Origin: Neorhizobium sp. UBA3556
GTDB taxonomy: Bacteria; Pseudomonadota; Alphaproteobacteria; Rhizobiales; Rhizobiaceae
Direction: 5' to 3'
Assembly: GCA_002376235.1 (NCBI GenBank)
Contig: DFNX01000003.1
Location: 310,001-374,000, forward strand
Length of the DNA: 64,000 nucleotides
Shown: in pieces, positions 49,190 to 60,681 of the stretch
How the letters are laid out: each line of letters starts with the position of its first letter
Numbering within the stretch: the first letter of the stretch is position 1
Program-made: the position numbers and the translations under genes
Notes under the pieces: model-generated
The model's database searches: none
The model's input: only the letters and a program-made list of their open reading frames with translations
Told to the model about the DNA's origin: nothing

Positions 49190-49390
49190 TCAGGCGGCTG
49201 CGGTTTCCGGTGTGTAGCCCGCCTCGCGAATTGCCTCTTCGGCCTTGGCCCGATCGCCCTCGACCGTGACCTTGTGAGACGGCAGGTCGATGGTCACAGA
49301 AGCGCCCGGCAGGGCTTCGGCGAGTGCGGTGCGGACGGTCTTTTCGCAATGGCCGCAGGTCATGTCTGCTACGGTGAAAATGGCGGTCAT
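49190..49390 (-). CDS. copZ: Copper chaperone (HMA domain)
   Basis: 66 residues: a single heavy-metal-associated domain with MTCGHC at about 10-15, the Cu(I)-binding pair of cysteines. It passes copper to the CopA ATPase. Third gene of the copA-cueR-copZ unit, 53 bases after cueR, and probably induced with it. Confidence 0.92.
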   Translation of the reverse strand: MTAIFTVADMTCGHCEKTVRTALAEALPGASVTIDLPSHKVTVEGDRAKAEEAIREAGYTPETAAA

Positions 49391-49443
49391 CTAAAAACTC
49401 CTTGGAAGCTATTGTTGTTATGCGTGTTCGATATGGTGTTTGA

Positions 49444-49874
49444 CTATGCGACGCTTTCGCCGCTCTTGGGTTTGTCGCTTGGTGCGGCGCGTTCGCCCGC
49501 TAGATCATCGAGGATCGGGCAATCGGGGCGATGGTCGCCACCGCAGCAATGAGAGAGATGTTTGAGGGTCTTCACCATGCCTTGCATTTCGGCGATGCGG
49601 CGCTCCAGATCATTGATATGGGTCGTGGCGATTTCCTTGACGCTGGCGCTCGTGCGGCTCTTGTCCTGCCAGAGTTTGAGCAGCGTCTCCGTCTCTTCCA
49701 GCGAAAAGCCGAGCGAGCGGGCGCGCTTGATGAAGCGCAGAACGTGCACCTCTTGCTCGCCATAGACCCGGTAATTGCTTTGCGTTCGGCCCTTCGGGGC
49801 GATCAAGCCGATCTGTTCGTAATAGCGGATCATCTTGGCCGAGACGCCGGATGCGCCGGAGGCTTCACCGATAT

Positions 49875-49878
<4 letters not shown>
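49444..49878 (-). CDS. cueR: Cu(I)-responsive MerR-family regulator CueR
   Basis: 144 residues. MerR HTH (NIGEASGASGVSAKMIRYYEQIGLI, YRVYGEQEVHVLRFI), dimer helix, and the metal loop HCCGGDHRPDCPIL with Cys112 and Cys120, the copper ligands known in CueR. Overlaps the copA stop by ATGA, so the regulator is made from its target operon and feeds back on it. Confidence 0.93.
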
Positions 49879-52394
<2,516 letters not shown>

Positions 52395-52548
52395 GAGATG
52401 CGATCCTTTCGCATCCGCATGTAAGGCTTCCCATCATGGGAAGGTCAAGGACGGGATGAAATTATTCCCAGCGACGAAAACGCACGGCCTTTGGAGCACT
52501 TGCCGACGCAACGCCGGTTCGCGTCTTTGATGGACCTGATCAGAAAGC

Positions 52549-53658
52549 TTACCGACCGCCCGGTCCGAAGCCCGGCGGGTTGAGGCCCGAGAGCAGCAGG
52601 ACGAGTTCGGGCTGCCTGGTCGTACCGGTTTTCTGCATGATCCGCTTCAGGTGCGAGCGTGCCGTCTCAAGCGAGATATTGAGCGAGGCCGCAACCATTT
52701 CCGGTGTGTGGGCCATGGCGATGCCGCGCGCCACCTTGGCTTCGGCGGGTGTCAGGTCGAAGAGGCCGCAAAGGACCCGCATATCCGGCGGCCCCACCTG
52801 CCCGACCTGGGTCACGCACAGGACGGCCATGGAACGGGAGAAGATGTCGCGTGCAGCGCGGCGAACCGGCATGAGGTGCAGGATCAGCGGCGGCGTTCCA
52901 TCCCGCAGGGACACCATGGGCACCGACTGGACAGTCGGCACGGCCTGCGACTTGTAGCGTTCGATCGCTTCGTCAAACAGGGCACGAGCGCCAGCGCTTT
53001 CGAGAACGATCCGATCATTGGCGCCGGTGCGAATGCGGGGCGACAGTGTTTCAAGCTCGGGATTGGCGGCAAGCATCTGGCCGGTATCGCCGATGACGGC
53101 GGCCGGCAGGCCGAGCATGGAGAGCGTCTCGGTCATCGAGCGCGCCTCATTGAAGGCGAGCCTCGAGGCCATATAGGCGGCGCGGGCAAGATCGGGCTTC
53201 AGCTCGTTCAGCTTGTTGATCTGCGCATGGGAAAAATTATCGAGCCCGGTCTTGCGCATCAGGGTGATGACGATCACGTGGCCGGTCGGCTCCTGAAAGG
53301 CCCAGCCGGCCTCCCAATCGATGCCATGCGGCTTTAAAAATTCGCGGGCAATGACATCGCCCTGCATCTCCTCCGGCGTGAGGATATCGGACGTGCGTAC
53401 GAAGGAAAAAGGCGAAACCTGCATGGCGCGCGCCGGGCGCGGGTTCTGCATCCTCAGGTCGCTGGAGACAAATTTGGCAAACAGGTCCGCGATGTTGGGT
53501 GTGGTGACGTAACGATGATTGCCGCTCGCATCGACGGTAAAGATCGAGGCCGTCGATGACCCGGCCTCCGCCGCCAGCCGTTCGCAAGTCTCCGTCCAGA
53601 GTTCGGGGACTAGGGCTGCCTCATAAAGGCGATCTGCGAGAGTGCTTTGAGCATTCAT
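52549..53658 (-). CDS. LuxR-type HTH regulator
   Basis: 369 residues. The C-terminus is a LuxR HTH (LTPAEAKVARGIAMAHTPEMVAASLNISLETARSHLKRIMQKTGTTRQPELV). The long N-terminal part (about 1-290) has no membrane segment and contains a PAS-like fold around LGLPAAVIGDTGQMLAANPELE. Signal unknown. Single gene preceded by an AT-rich promoter region. Confidence 0.82.
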   Translation of the reverse strand: MNAQSTLADRLYEAALVPELWTETCERLAAEAGSSTASIFTVDASGNHRYVTTPNIADLFAKFVSSDLRMQNPRPARAMQVSPFSFVRTSDILTPEEMQGDVIAREFLKPHGIDWEAGWAFQEPTGHVIVITLMRKTGLDNFSHAQINKLNELKPDLARAAYMASRLAFNEARSMTETLSMLGLPAAVIGDTGQMLAANPELETLSPRIRTGANDRIVLESAGARALFDEAIERYKSQAVPTVQSVPMVSLRDGTPPLILHLMPVRRAARDIFSRSMAVLCVTQVGQVGPPDMRVLCGLFDLTPAEAKVARGIAMAHTPEMVAASLNISLETARSHLKRIMQKTGTTRQPELVLLLSGLNPPGFGPGGR

Positions 53659-53815
53659 CGAGTGAAATCACGATTTTCGACAGTTGCAACGATACATATC
53701 AGTGTCTCAATAGACAATATATTCGTCAAACAACATAGAAGAATGAGATTTATTCGCAGAAAATGCTTTGTACGGTTTCGTACACCCGCGACAGAAACCT
53801 GTGCTTTAACTTCGT

Positions 53816-54280
53816 TTAACGTTCACCACCAACCTTCAGCGGCCAGTCGACAACATAGTCTTCAAAGTCATCTACATCGACGTCAGCCTCGCTGACGGTG
53901 CGTCCGCGCGCAGAGATGCCTGCCTGATGCACGGTGTCCGGATCGCCGGACACGAGCGGATGCCACCAGTACAAATCCTCACCATCGCGCACGAGGCGAT
54001 AACCGCAGGTCGGCGGCAGCCAGTGGATGTCACGTACTTCCTGCGGCGTCAGCTGGATGCAGTCGGGCACGGTTTTCTGCCGGTTGGGATAGTCGCTGCA
54101 GCGACAGGTCGTGCCGTCGAGCAGCCGACAGGCAACAGAGGTGAAGACCACGTCGCCCGTGTCCCAGTCCTCCAGCTTGTTGAGACAACAGAGACCACAG
54201 CCATCACACAGGCTTTCCCATTCGCCCTGGGTGAGTTCGTCGAGGGACTTCAGTTTCCAGAAAGGTACGTCGTTCATCAT
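53816..54280 (-). CDS. YcgN family cysteine cluster protein (UPF0260)
   Basis: 154 residues from the double Met at 54280. Cysteines in LCDGCGLCCLNKL, VACRLLDGTTCRCSDYP, VPDCIQL and PPTCGYRLV follow the zinc/iron chelate-binding pattern of this family, with YWWHPLVSGDPDTVH. Probably metal-binding; function unknown. Divergent from the PBP gene. Confidence 0.87.
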   Translation of the reverse strand: MMNDVPFWKLKSLDELTQGEWESLCDGCGLCCLNKLEDWDTGDVVFTSVACRLLDGTTCRCSDYPNRQKTVPDCIQLTPQEVRDIHWLPPTCGYRLVRDGEDLYWWHPLVSGDPDTVHQAGISARGRTVSEADVDVDDFEDYVVDWPLKVGGER

Positions 54281-54469
54281 CACATTTGCGGCAATCGGAT
54301 ACAAATCGTGTCGGCCGCCCTTTTCACCTTGCGATTTTGCAATCGCGCATCAACCAATTGTCAGCTAATGCTGATTAACCGTGGCCAGCTTATGCTCTTG
54401 ATCGCTGTCAGGGGCCACGTCAAGCCAAACGCGAAAGCTGATCCAGCCTTTGCGGACGGGGAGGATAGA

Positions 54470-56725
54470 GTGCAGGACGAACGCCAGCCAGAAGAGGAAC
54501 GGCCGCGCAAGAAGCGCCATATCCTGCTGCGTATCGATTCCTGGATCGATTCGACCGTCTGGAATCTCGGCTTCAAGCTGGCTGAGGCCTGGGAAGAGAT
54601 CACCATATTTTTCCGGCGTTTTCGCGTCCGCGGCTGGAAAAAGCTGGCCTTCGAGGCTGCCGGTGAGGCGATGACGCTCGGTACCGCCGGTTCGGTCGTG
54701 CTGCTTGCGCTGGCGCTTCCCGCATTCGAAGAAACCAAGGAAGACTGGAAAAACCGCGGCGATTTCGCCGTCACATTCCTCGACCGATACGGCAATGTGG
54801 TCGGCCATCGCGGCATCATCCACGAGGATTCCGTGCCGATCGACGAGTTGCCGGATCATCTGATCAAGGCGGTTCTGGCGACCGAAGACCGTCGCTTCTT
54901 CGACCATTACGGCATCGATTTCATCGGGCTTGGCCGCGCGCTTTCCGAAAACGCCAAGGCCGGCGGCGTCGTGCAGGGCGGCTCGACGCTGACCCAGCAG
55001 CTGGCGAAAAACCTGTTCCTCACCAACGAGCGCTCGATCGAACGCAAGATCAAGGAAGCGTTTCTCGCCGTATGGCTGGAAGTGAACCTTTCGAAGAAGG
55101 AGATCCTGTCGCTCTATCTCGACCGCGCCTATATGGGCGGCGGCACGTTCGGGGCGGCAGCCGCTTCGCAGTTCTATTTCGGCAAGAAGATCACCGATGT
55201 CAGCCTGGCGGAAAGCGCCATGCTGGCCGGCCTGTTCAAGGCGCCGGCGAAATACGCCCCGCATGTCAACCTGCCGGCAGCACGCGCCCGCGCCAACGAC
55301 GTTCTGTCCAATCTGGTGCAGAGCGGGCTGATGTCCGAGGGTCAGGTGATCGGCGCACGCCGCAACCCAGCGACCGCAATCGACCGCGCCGATGTGAAAT
55401 CGCCCGACTATTTCCTCGACTGGGCCTTCGATGAAGTGCAGCGGCTGGCCAAGGAAGGCAAGATCAAGGATCACTCGCTGGTGGTCCGCACCACCGTCGA
55501 CATGGGTCTGCAGCAGGCGGCGGATGCTGCGATGGAATCCAGCCTGCGCGAGTTCGGCGAAGGCTACAAGGTCAAGCAGGGTGCGATGGCGATGATCGAG
55601 AACGGCGGTGCCGTTCGCGCCATGGTCGGCGGTCGGGATTATGGTGAGAGCCAGTTCAACCGCGCGGCCAAGGCGCTGCGCCAGCCGGGCTCGTCCTTCA
55701 AGCTGTTCACCTATTCGGCCGCCATGGAACACGGCATGACGCCGGAAACGATGATTTCCGACGCACCGATCACCTGGCGCGGCTGGTCGCCTCAAAACTA
55801 CGCGCGCTCCTACAAGGGCCGTGTCTCGCTTCTGACCGCCATGTCGCAATCGCTGAATACGGTTCCGGTGCGGCTTGCAAAGGATGTGCTCGGCACCAAA
55901 GTTATCGTCGAGACCGCAAAGGCGATGGGCGTCGAGACGCCGCTTCGCATGGACAAGACGATCCCGCTCGGCACGTCGGAAGTGACCGTGCTCGACCAGG
56001 CGACGGCCTATGCCGTGATGCCGGCCGGCGGCATGCAATCGCGCCGCCACGGTATCGAGCAGGTTCTGGGTTATGGCGGCGAGGTTCTCTACGACTTCGA
56101 CCGCGACGAGGCGCCCGCTACCCGCGTACTTTCGGAAAAAGCGACGTCGTCGATGAACCGGATCCTGACGCAGATTCCGGTGATCGGCACGGCGCGGCGT
56201 GCCGCGCTGGACGGCGGGATCGTGACGGGCGGCAAGACGGGGACTTCGCAGAGCTATCGCGATGCCTGGTTCATCGGCTTTACCGGCAATTACACGACTG
56301 CCGTGTGGTTCGGGAACGACGATTTCACCTCGATGAACAACATGACCGGCGGCGCGCTGCCGGCCATGACGTTCAAGAAGCTGATGGATTATGCGCATCA
56401 GGGCATCGAGTTGCGCGCCATCCCCGGCATCGACAATCCGCTTCCGACCGGAAACCACAAACAAGGCAGCGATGCGGTGGCGGAGAAGAAGGCCGAAGAT
56501 CCGGCGCTGATGGCGCTGACACGGCCACGCTCGCTTTCGGGCGAGACCACCCGCGTGCTGAGGCAGCTGACACAATCGCTGAAAAGCGCCCCGCCTCTGG
56601 TGGCGGGTGTGGAAAAGGTCGCCGAAGCGACAAGGCCGGCAGCGGGGCTGCGGCAGGGGTCGGGTGACGGCTTGCGCAAGGGGACGGCGATCGTCAGCCC
56701 GGTGGTGACGAATTCGGTGCCTTGA
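54470..56725 (+). CDS. Class A penicillin-binding protein (GT51 and transpeptidase)
   Basis: 751 residues from GTG 54470, which has a strong ribosome site (GGGGAGGA); an ATG at 54368 lacks one. A cytoplasmic start, one transmembrane helix (about 68-84), the glycosyltransferase domain with catalytic Glu139 in LATEDRRFFDHYGID and GGSTLTQQLAKNLFL, and the transpeptidase domain with SxxK at Ser408 (GSSFK), SQSLNTV and KTGT at about 589. It polymerises and cross-links peptidoglycan in the periplasm. The length suits PBP1A/1C-like proteins of rhizobia. Confidence 0.93.
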   Translation: MQDERQPEEERPRKKRHILLRIDSWIDSTVWNLGFKLAEAWEEITIFFRRFRVRGWKKLAFEAAGEAMTLGTAGSVVLLALALPAFEETKEDWKNRGDFAVTFLDRYGNVVGHRGIIHEDSVPIDELPDHLIKAVLATEDRRFFDHYGIDFIGLGRALSENAKAGGVVQGGSTLTQQLAKNLFLTNERSIERKIKEAFLAVWLEVNLSKKEILSLYLDRAYMGGGTFGAAAASQFYFGKKITDVSLAESAMLAGLFKAPAKYAPHVNLPAARARANDVLSNLVQSGLMSEGQVIGARRNPATAIDRADVKSPDYFLDWAFDEVQRLAKEGKIKDHSLVVRTTVDMGLQQAADAAMESSLREFGEGYKVKQGAMAMIENGGAVRAMVGGRDYGESQFNRAAKALRQPGSSFKLFTYSAAMEHGMTPETMISDAPITWRGWSPQNYARSYKGRVSLLTAMSQSLNTVPVRLAKDVLGTKVIVETAKAMGVETPLRMDKTIPLGTSEVTVLDQATAYAVMPAGGMQSRRHGIEQVLGYGGEVLYDFDRDEAPATRVLSEKATSSMNRILTQIPVIGTARRAALDGGIVTGGKTGTSQSYRDAWFIGFTGNYTTAVWFGNDDFTSMNNMTGGALPAMTFKKLMDYAHQGIELRAIPGIDNPLPTGNHKQGSDAVAEKKAEDPALMALTRPRSLSGETTRVLRQLTQSLKSAPPLVAGVEKVAEATRPAAGLRQGSGDGLRKGTAIVSPVVTNSVP

Positions 56726-56771
56726 AGGGGACCTGCCCGGAAGCTCATCCCCTCACTCGCGATTTCTGAAA

Positions 56772-56904
56772 CTTAGCCTTTGGCTAAGATTTCGAAATCG
56801 GTTTCTCTCCCACAAGAGGAGAGAGACCGGTGAGGCACCCTCGGCGCCCTACCTCTCCCCTTGTGGGAGAGGTTACAAAATCAAGATCTTAGCCAAAGGC
56901 TAAG
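56772..56904. repeat. Nested inverted-repeat (RIME-like) intergenic element
   Basis: CTTAGCC-ttt-GGCTAAG (56772-56788) and CTTAGCC-aaa-GGCTAAG (56888-56904) are inverted copies of each other; between them lie CTCTCCCACAAG-type palindromes (about 56805-56830 and 56851-56873). The layout, palindromes nested in palindromes, resembles rhizobial intergenic mosaic elements. Confidence 0.7.
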
Positions 56905-56995
56905 TCTTAGATTCTGTTGGTGAGGGATACCTTCCCCCCCACCAGAATCAATGCTAATCCTGCCCGCACCGTCTTGCCGAGGACCAAGCCAGCCC

Positions 56996-57583
56996 GTGTT
57001 CCGTGTTCCCTTTCTCGTCGCAATCGCGCTTGCAATCGCCTTTTCGGGCGGGATCTGGTCGACCCGAGTGGCGCTCGATGCCACGATCGGTTTTGGCGCG
57101 ATCAAGCTCGGCGCGTGGGAAGCCTTTCCGGAGGCGCAGACGGCGAATGCCGATCCTTACGCCAAGTCGCACCGCGCCAATGCCGGAAAGCTGCTTTATG
57201 CAAGGGCAGAGGGTTTGAGCTTTACCGCTGCGACCGACGACAGCGGTGCGAGGCTTTCGGGAAACTGCAGCTATCAACTGACCGGCCAGACGCCGAGCGC
57301 GCGGTATTGGACGCTGTTTGCAACCGGGCCGGACGGGCTCCCGCCTGCAGCCGATACGGACCTGCCCTCCTCTCTCAACTCCCGTATGGTGGGGCGTGAG
57401 CCGGATGGTTCGCTCAACATCACGATAGCTTCGCGGGCGCATTCCGGGAACTGGCTGGCGATCCCGGCGCAGGGGCAATTTCGCCTGACGCTGACCCTGC
57501 TCGATACGCCTGCTGCGGGAAGCTCCGGCCTGATCGACCTTGCCATGCCGGCCATTCGCAGGATCGGATGCGGCAATGTCTAG
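56996..57583 (+). CDS. DUF1214 domain membrane protein
   Basis: 195 residues from GTG 56996; an ATG at 56951 is possible. One N-terminal helix (VPFLVAIALAIAFSGGIW) and a periplasmic domain with DPYAKSHRANAGKLLYARAEGLSF, GNCSYQLTGQTPSARYWTLFATG and HSGNWLAIPAQGQFRLTLTLLDTP, the core of DUF1214. It overlaps the following DUF1254 gene by eight bases; the two domains occur fused in other proteins, so the pair probably forms one unit. Function unknown. Confidence 0.78.
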   Translation: MFRVPFLVAIALAIAFSGGIWSTRVALDATIGFGAIKLGAWEAFPEAQTANADPYAKSHRANAGKLLYARAEGLSFTAATDDSGARLSGNCSYQLTGQTPSARYWTLFATGPDGLPPAADTDLPSSLNSRMVGREPDGSLNITIASRAHSGNWLAIPAQGQFRLTLTLLDTPAAGSSGLIDLAMPAIRRIGCGNV

Positions 57584-58181
57584 GCTCTTCGGCTTCCTTT
57601 CGCTGCGGCGTGATTTCCTGTGGCTGAAGATCCTGTTTGCGATCCTCACAGGGCTTGTGGGGGCAGCACTTCTGCACCTGATCATCGTCTTTTCGCTGCC
57701 GCAATTTTCGCAGCGCGACGCCTATACGCGCATCATCGCGGAAGGAGAGAGCCACCGCTTCTACAGGCTCGGCGAACAGCCGGACCGGGCGGGCCTTTCC
57801 AAGGAAGACCCGATGATGGAGATTTCCGCCTGTTCCTTCGATATCAGCGAATTGCCCGTCAGGCTGACGGCGCCGAATGGCGGCGTACCCTTCTGGTCGC
57901 TCGGCGTCTTCGATGCTTCATCCAACGAGACATTCTCGATCAACGACCGCACCTCGGCGGATCATGTTCTGGATGTGGTGGTCGGCACGCCTGCGCAGCT
58001 TGCAGCCCTTCGCAAGAGCCTGCCTCGGGGCTTTTCCCAGACCGTGCTGGTCGAGACGCAGCAGACGGAAGGTTATGCCGTGCTCAGGAGTTTCGTGACG
58101 CATAAAAGCGTCATTCCGGTCGTGTCAAAATTTCTCGATCAGGCAACCTGCGCCCCGTTCCAATGGCGGACCAGAGGTTAG
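57576..58181 (+). CDS. DUF1254 domain membrane protein
   Basis: 201 residues from ATG 57576. One N-terminal helix (WLKILFAILTGLVGAALLHLI), then a periplasmic DUF1254 domain with YTRIIAEGESHRFYRLGE, CSFDISELPVRLTAPNGGVPFWSLGVFD and FSINDRTSADHVLDVVVG. Coupled by overlap to the DUF1214 gene. Role unknown; position after the PBP gene may be incidental, since an intergenic repeat separates them. Confidence 0.75.
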   Translation: MSRLFGFLSLRRDFLWLKILFAILTGLVGAALLHLIIVFSLPQFSQRDAYTRIIAEGESHRFYRLGEQPDRAGLSKEDPMMEISACSFDISELPVRLTAPNGGVPFWSLGVFDASSNETFSINDRTSADHVLDVVVGTPAQLAALRKSLPRGFSQTVLVETQQTEGYAVLRSFVTHKSVIPVVSKFLDQATCAPFQWRTRG

Positions 58182-58197
58182 AGTGTTTTCGCCTGTT

Positions 58198-58386
58198 TCA
58201 GTTCTGCTCGATACGAATAGCGTGATTTTCCGCCTTGCGGTCCATGCGATCGTCGAAACGTTCGTAACGGACGCCGGTGAACATCACGATCTCGCCCGCA
58301 AGAGCAAGGTTTGAGGCATCGGTCGGGGTCGAGACCTTTCGGCCTTTCCGATCACGCCAGACATTCATTACCACTATCTCTGCCAT
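58198..58386 (-). CDS. Hypothetical 62-residue protein
   Basis: From MAEIVVMNVWRDRKGRKVST, with GGAGACGAGC upstream; later LALAGEIVMFTGVRYERFDD. Small, basic, beta-rich in prediction by eye. No family recognised; ribosome site and normal codon use support it. Confidence 0.55.
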   Translation of the reverse strand: MAEIVVMNVWRDRKGRKVSTPTDASNLALAGEIVMFTGVRYERFDDRMDRKAENHAIRIEQN

Positions 58387-59012
58387 GCTCGTCTCCATTC
58401 AAGGGATCGAGACGGATGAAGACGGTTCGATTTCACCCTGCCCTTTCGGGCCGACGCATCCGTGGATATTACCGCAAGTCACCCACGAACATTCACGCCG
58501 TTCTCGTCAAAGTGCCTTTCGCCAGGCACAGCGACATCTCATCTACCGGGTCCGCCTGAACCGGCAGGTAGCAGCGACACCCGGCCGACTGCCTTTTCCG
58601 GCTTGATGGCCGGTCATGACGTCGAGTGAAGCCACAACGCGGTTAACAAGAGGTTAACGCTAAAATAGTGACCGCTGGAAATCCGCCTTTATCACCCGTT
58701 CAACAACGCGGTGTTGCAGATTTGGTTCAGTGAGGCCGCGCGGAAATCGAGGCACACCTCGGAAAAGGAAGATCTTGCCTGTCTCGCCTGTGGACGACGT
58801 GTGCCAAAATGCGCCGTATTCACCGGATATTAACCCTGTTGGGCATAGCATTACCTCACCTAGGCAAGCATCGAAACCGGCTGAAAAGCCGGTCGAGACG
58901 GCAAGCCCACCGGAAGTTTCCAAGGTAAGGTAGATGACGTGTCGGCTGCCCTGCGGCGGCCAAACGCATTTGTCGGCACCTCTGTCTGTATTGCGTTTCA
59001 AAGAGTTTGCCC
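58387..59012. other. Long intergenic region without a recognisable gene
   Basis: About 626 bases. Several open frames exist on both strands, none with a ribosome site or protein-like composition. TTAACAAGAGGTTAAC at about 58637-58655 is a direct/inverted TTAAC pair next to CGCTAAAATAGTG and could be a promoter or regulator site (CtrA-like TTAAC words), upstream of the DUF2336 gene. Confidence 0.4.
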
Positions 59013-60071
59013 GTGACGAGTGAGTTTCGAGATCTGGAGAGACCGCAGGCGCTGCGCAGGAAGGACGTTGTGCTGATGGCAACGGTGACGAGCTTCGAAG
59101 AGCTCTCCCATCCGACACGTTCGGAACTGCGGCAATTCGCCGAACTCTTCATGCCGATCTTTTCCGCCTCATCCGACGAGGCGCGCCGACAGGCGGTTGC
59201 GGCCCTTGCGCAATCGTCCAACGTCCCCTCGGCCGTCGCCTTCTTTCTCGGCAGCCAGCCGATCGCCGTTGCAGCCCCGTTCCTGATCGCATCGACCTGC
59301 CTCTCTGACGAGGCGCTGATCACGATCGCCCGCTGCCAGGGCGTAGACCACGCGCGCACCATCGTGCGCCGCGCAGCCCTTTCGCCGACCGTCATCGACG
59401 CGCTTGTGGGCCTGCGGCCGGAAGCGGCGCGACAGTCGAAGGCTGCAATCGAGGAAACAGAGACCCACCCCGAGCCTGCCGAGACGCCAATGACCAACCC
59501 GGTGGCCGATACGGGCCGGCTGGCGCGCGAGGAAGATCTGCGCCGCCGGATCAAGCTGCTTGCAGGCCATGTGGAGCGGGCGGAAGACGACCGTCTCGGG
59601 TTGCGCAGCCTGTCTGAGGTGCAGCAGGCGCTTCTGGTGCGTTTTGCCCGCAACCGGGAAGCCATTTTTCTCGTCACCGTGCTTTCAGATATTCTGACGA
59701 CCAGCCGCTGGCTTGCCGAGCGCATCCTGCTCGATCTTTCTGGTCGCCAGCTTGCCACCGTCTTGAAAAGCCTCGGCATGCGGCTCGCCGACGCGACCTA
59801 TATCCTGACCCGCCTCTACGGCCATCTGGCCGAAGCGACCGATGGCCTGTCCGAGGCCGAAAGCCTGTGGCAGTCGCTGAACGAGGAAGAGTGCCATACG
59901 CGGGTGGAAGCGTGGCGCAGAGCCGACCGCTATACCTACGGCGCGGATCAGGCGGGTTCTCCGATGTTTGCCGGCGCAGATACGGATAGCGCCGACAGCT
60001 TTGTCGACGACCGCCCCTTGCGCACCTCGGCCTCCGTACGCCGCAGCGCGTCCGGTTTCCGCATCCGCTAA
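59013..60071 (+). CDS. DUF2336 family protein
   Basis: 352 residues from GTG 59013; ATG at 59076 gives a shorter form. MATVTSFEELSHPTRSELRQFAELFMPIF and ARRQAVAALAQSSNVPSAVAFFLGSQPIAVAAPFLIAS form the helical-repeat DUF2336 domain, with SLSEVQQALLVRFARNREAIF in the second half and a Ser-rich tail. Some relatives in Caulobacter act with CtrA-related signalling; here the role is unknown. Confidence 0.78.
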   Translation: MTSEFRDLERPQALRRKDVVLMATVTSFEELSHPTRSELRQFAELFMPIFSASSDEARRQAVAALAQSSNVPSAVAFFLGSQPIAVAAPFLIASTCLSDEALITIARCQGVDHARTIVRRAALSPTVIDALVGLRPEAARQSKAAIEETETHPEPAETPMTNPVADTGRLAREEDLRRRIKLLAGHVERAEDDRLGLRSLSEVQQALLVRFARNREAIFLVTVLSDILTTSRWLAERILLDLSGRQLATVLKSLGMRLADATYILTRLYGHLAEATDGLSEAESLWQSLNEEECHTRVEAWRRADRYTYGADQAGSPMFAGADTDSADSFVDDRPLRTSASVRRSASGFRIR

Positions 60072-60131
60072 AGCACATCGCGATCTTTCTCCCGAAACCG
60101 GGGACCACTTTCGGGAGACATGCTGTAAAGC

Positions 60132-60479
60132 TTACAGTTCCGGCTTTACCACCGGAAACAGATCGCCAAGATCGTCGATCTCCAGTTCCACCACCCAGAG
60201 ATCGGGATCGAAACGGATTTCTCTGTCGAGCGCCTCGCGCATGACATCCGATTCAGCACGCTCGAGCCGCGTCTCGAACTTGCGGCTGCCGTCATCCTCA
60301 CTGGCAAAGAAGTTCTGTGGCGCTGGCGCATAAAGGCTTTCCAGCCCATCGCGAAACCGCTGCCGGATGAAGATCGCCCCCGCCGCCTCCGCCCCCTTAT
60401 GCTCAACCGCCGCAAAGCCGCCAAGACCGAAGACGCGGCGGATGAGGGCGGAGACATAGATATCGGAACGGAGACGCAT
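60132..60479 (-). CDS. DUF1491 family protein
   Basis: 115 residues from MRLRSDIYVSALIRRVF. GFAAVEHKGAEAAGAIFIRQRF and FDPDLWVVELEIDDLGDLFPVV mark DUF1491, a family limited to Alphaproteobacteria. Function unknown. In rhizobia it commonly lies by a peptidoglycan-binding protein and a histidine kinase gene, as here. Confidence 0.85.
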   Translation of the reverse strand: MRLRSDIYVSALIRRVFGLGGFAAVEHKGAEAAGAIFIRQRFRDGLESLYAPAPQNFFASEDDGSRKFETRLERAESDVMREALDREIRFDPDLWVVELEIDDLGDLFPVVKPEL

Positions 60480-60681
60480 GGGGAGTGAATAGGATGGATT
60501 GGGGGTGGAGGCAAATGGAGGACGTGAAACAGTGAGCCTCTGCAGATTTCGTGTAGAATTCAATCGACGGTCTGAATATGACAGCCTCAACCTGGCATTC
60601 CGCAATACAAGTGAAACGAATTCGCGGCATTCTGCGACAAGATGGACGCCGAGATGACTTCGGCATGTAGGAAGATGGCCA

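Noticed and set aside
54365..56575. 736-codon open frame opposite to the PBP gene
   Set aside because: Antisense shadow of a high-GC gene; rich in Arg and His without any domain, and the plus strand has complete PBP motifs.
58660..59118. 152-codon minus-strand frame before the DUF2336 gene
   Set aside because: No start signal and mixed composition; it overlaps the beginning of the DUF2336 gene.
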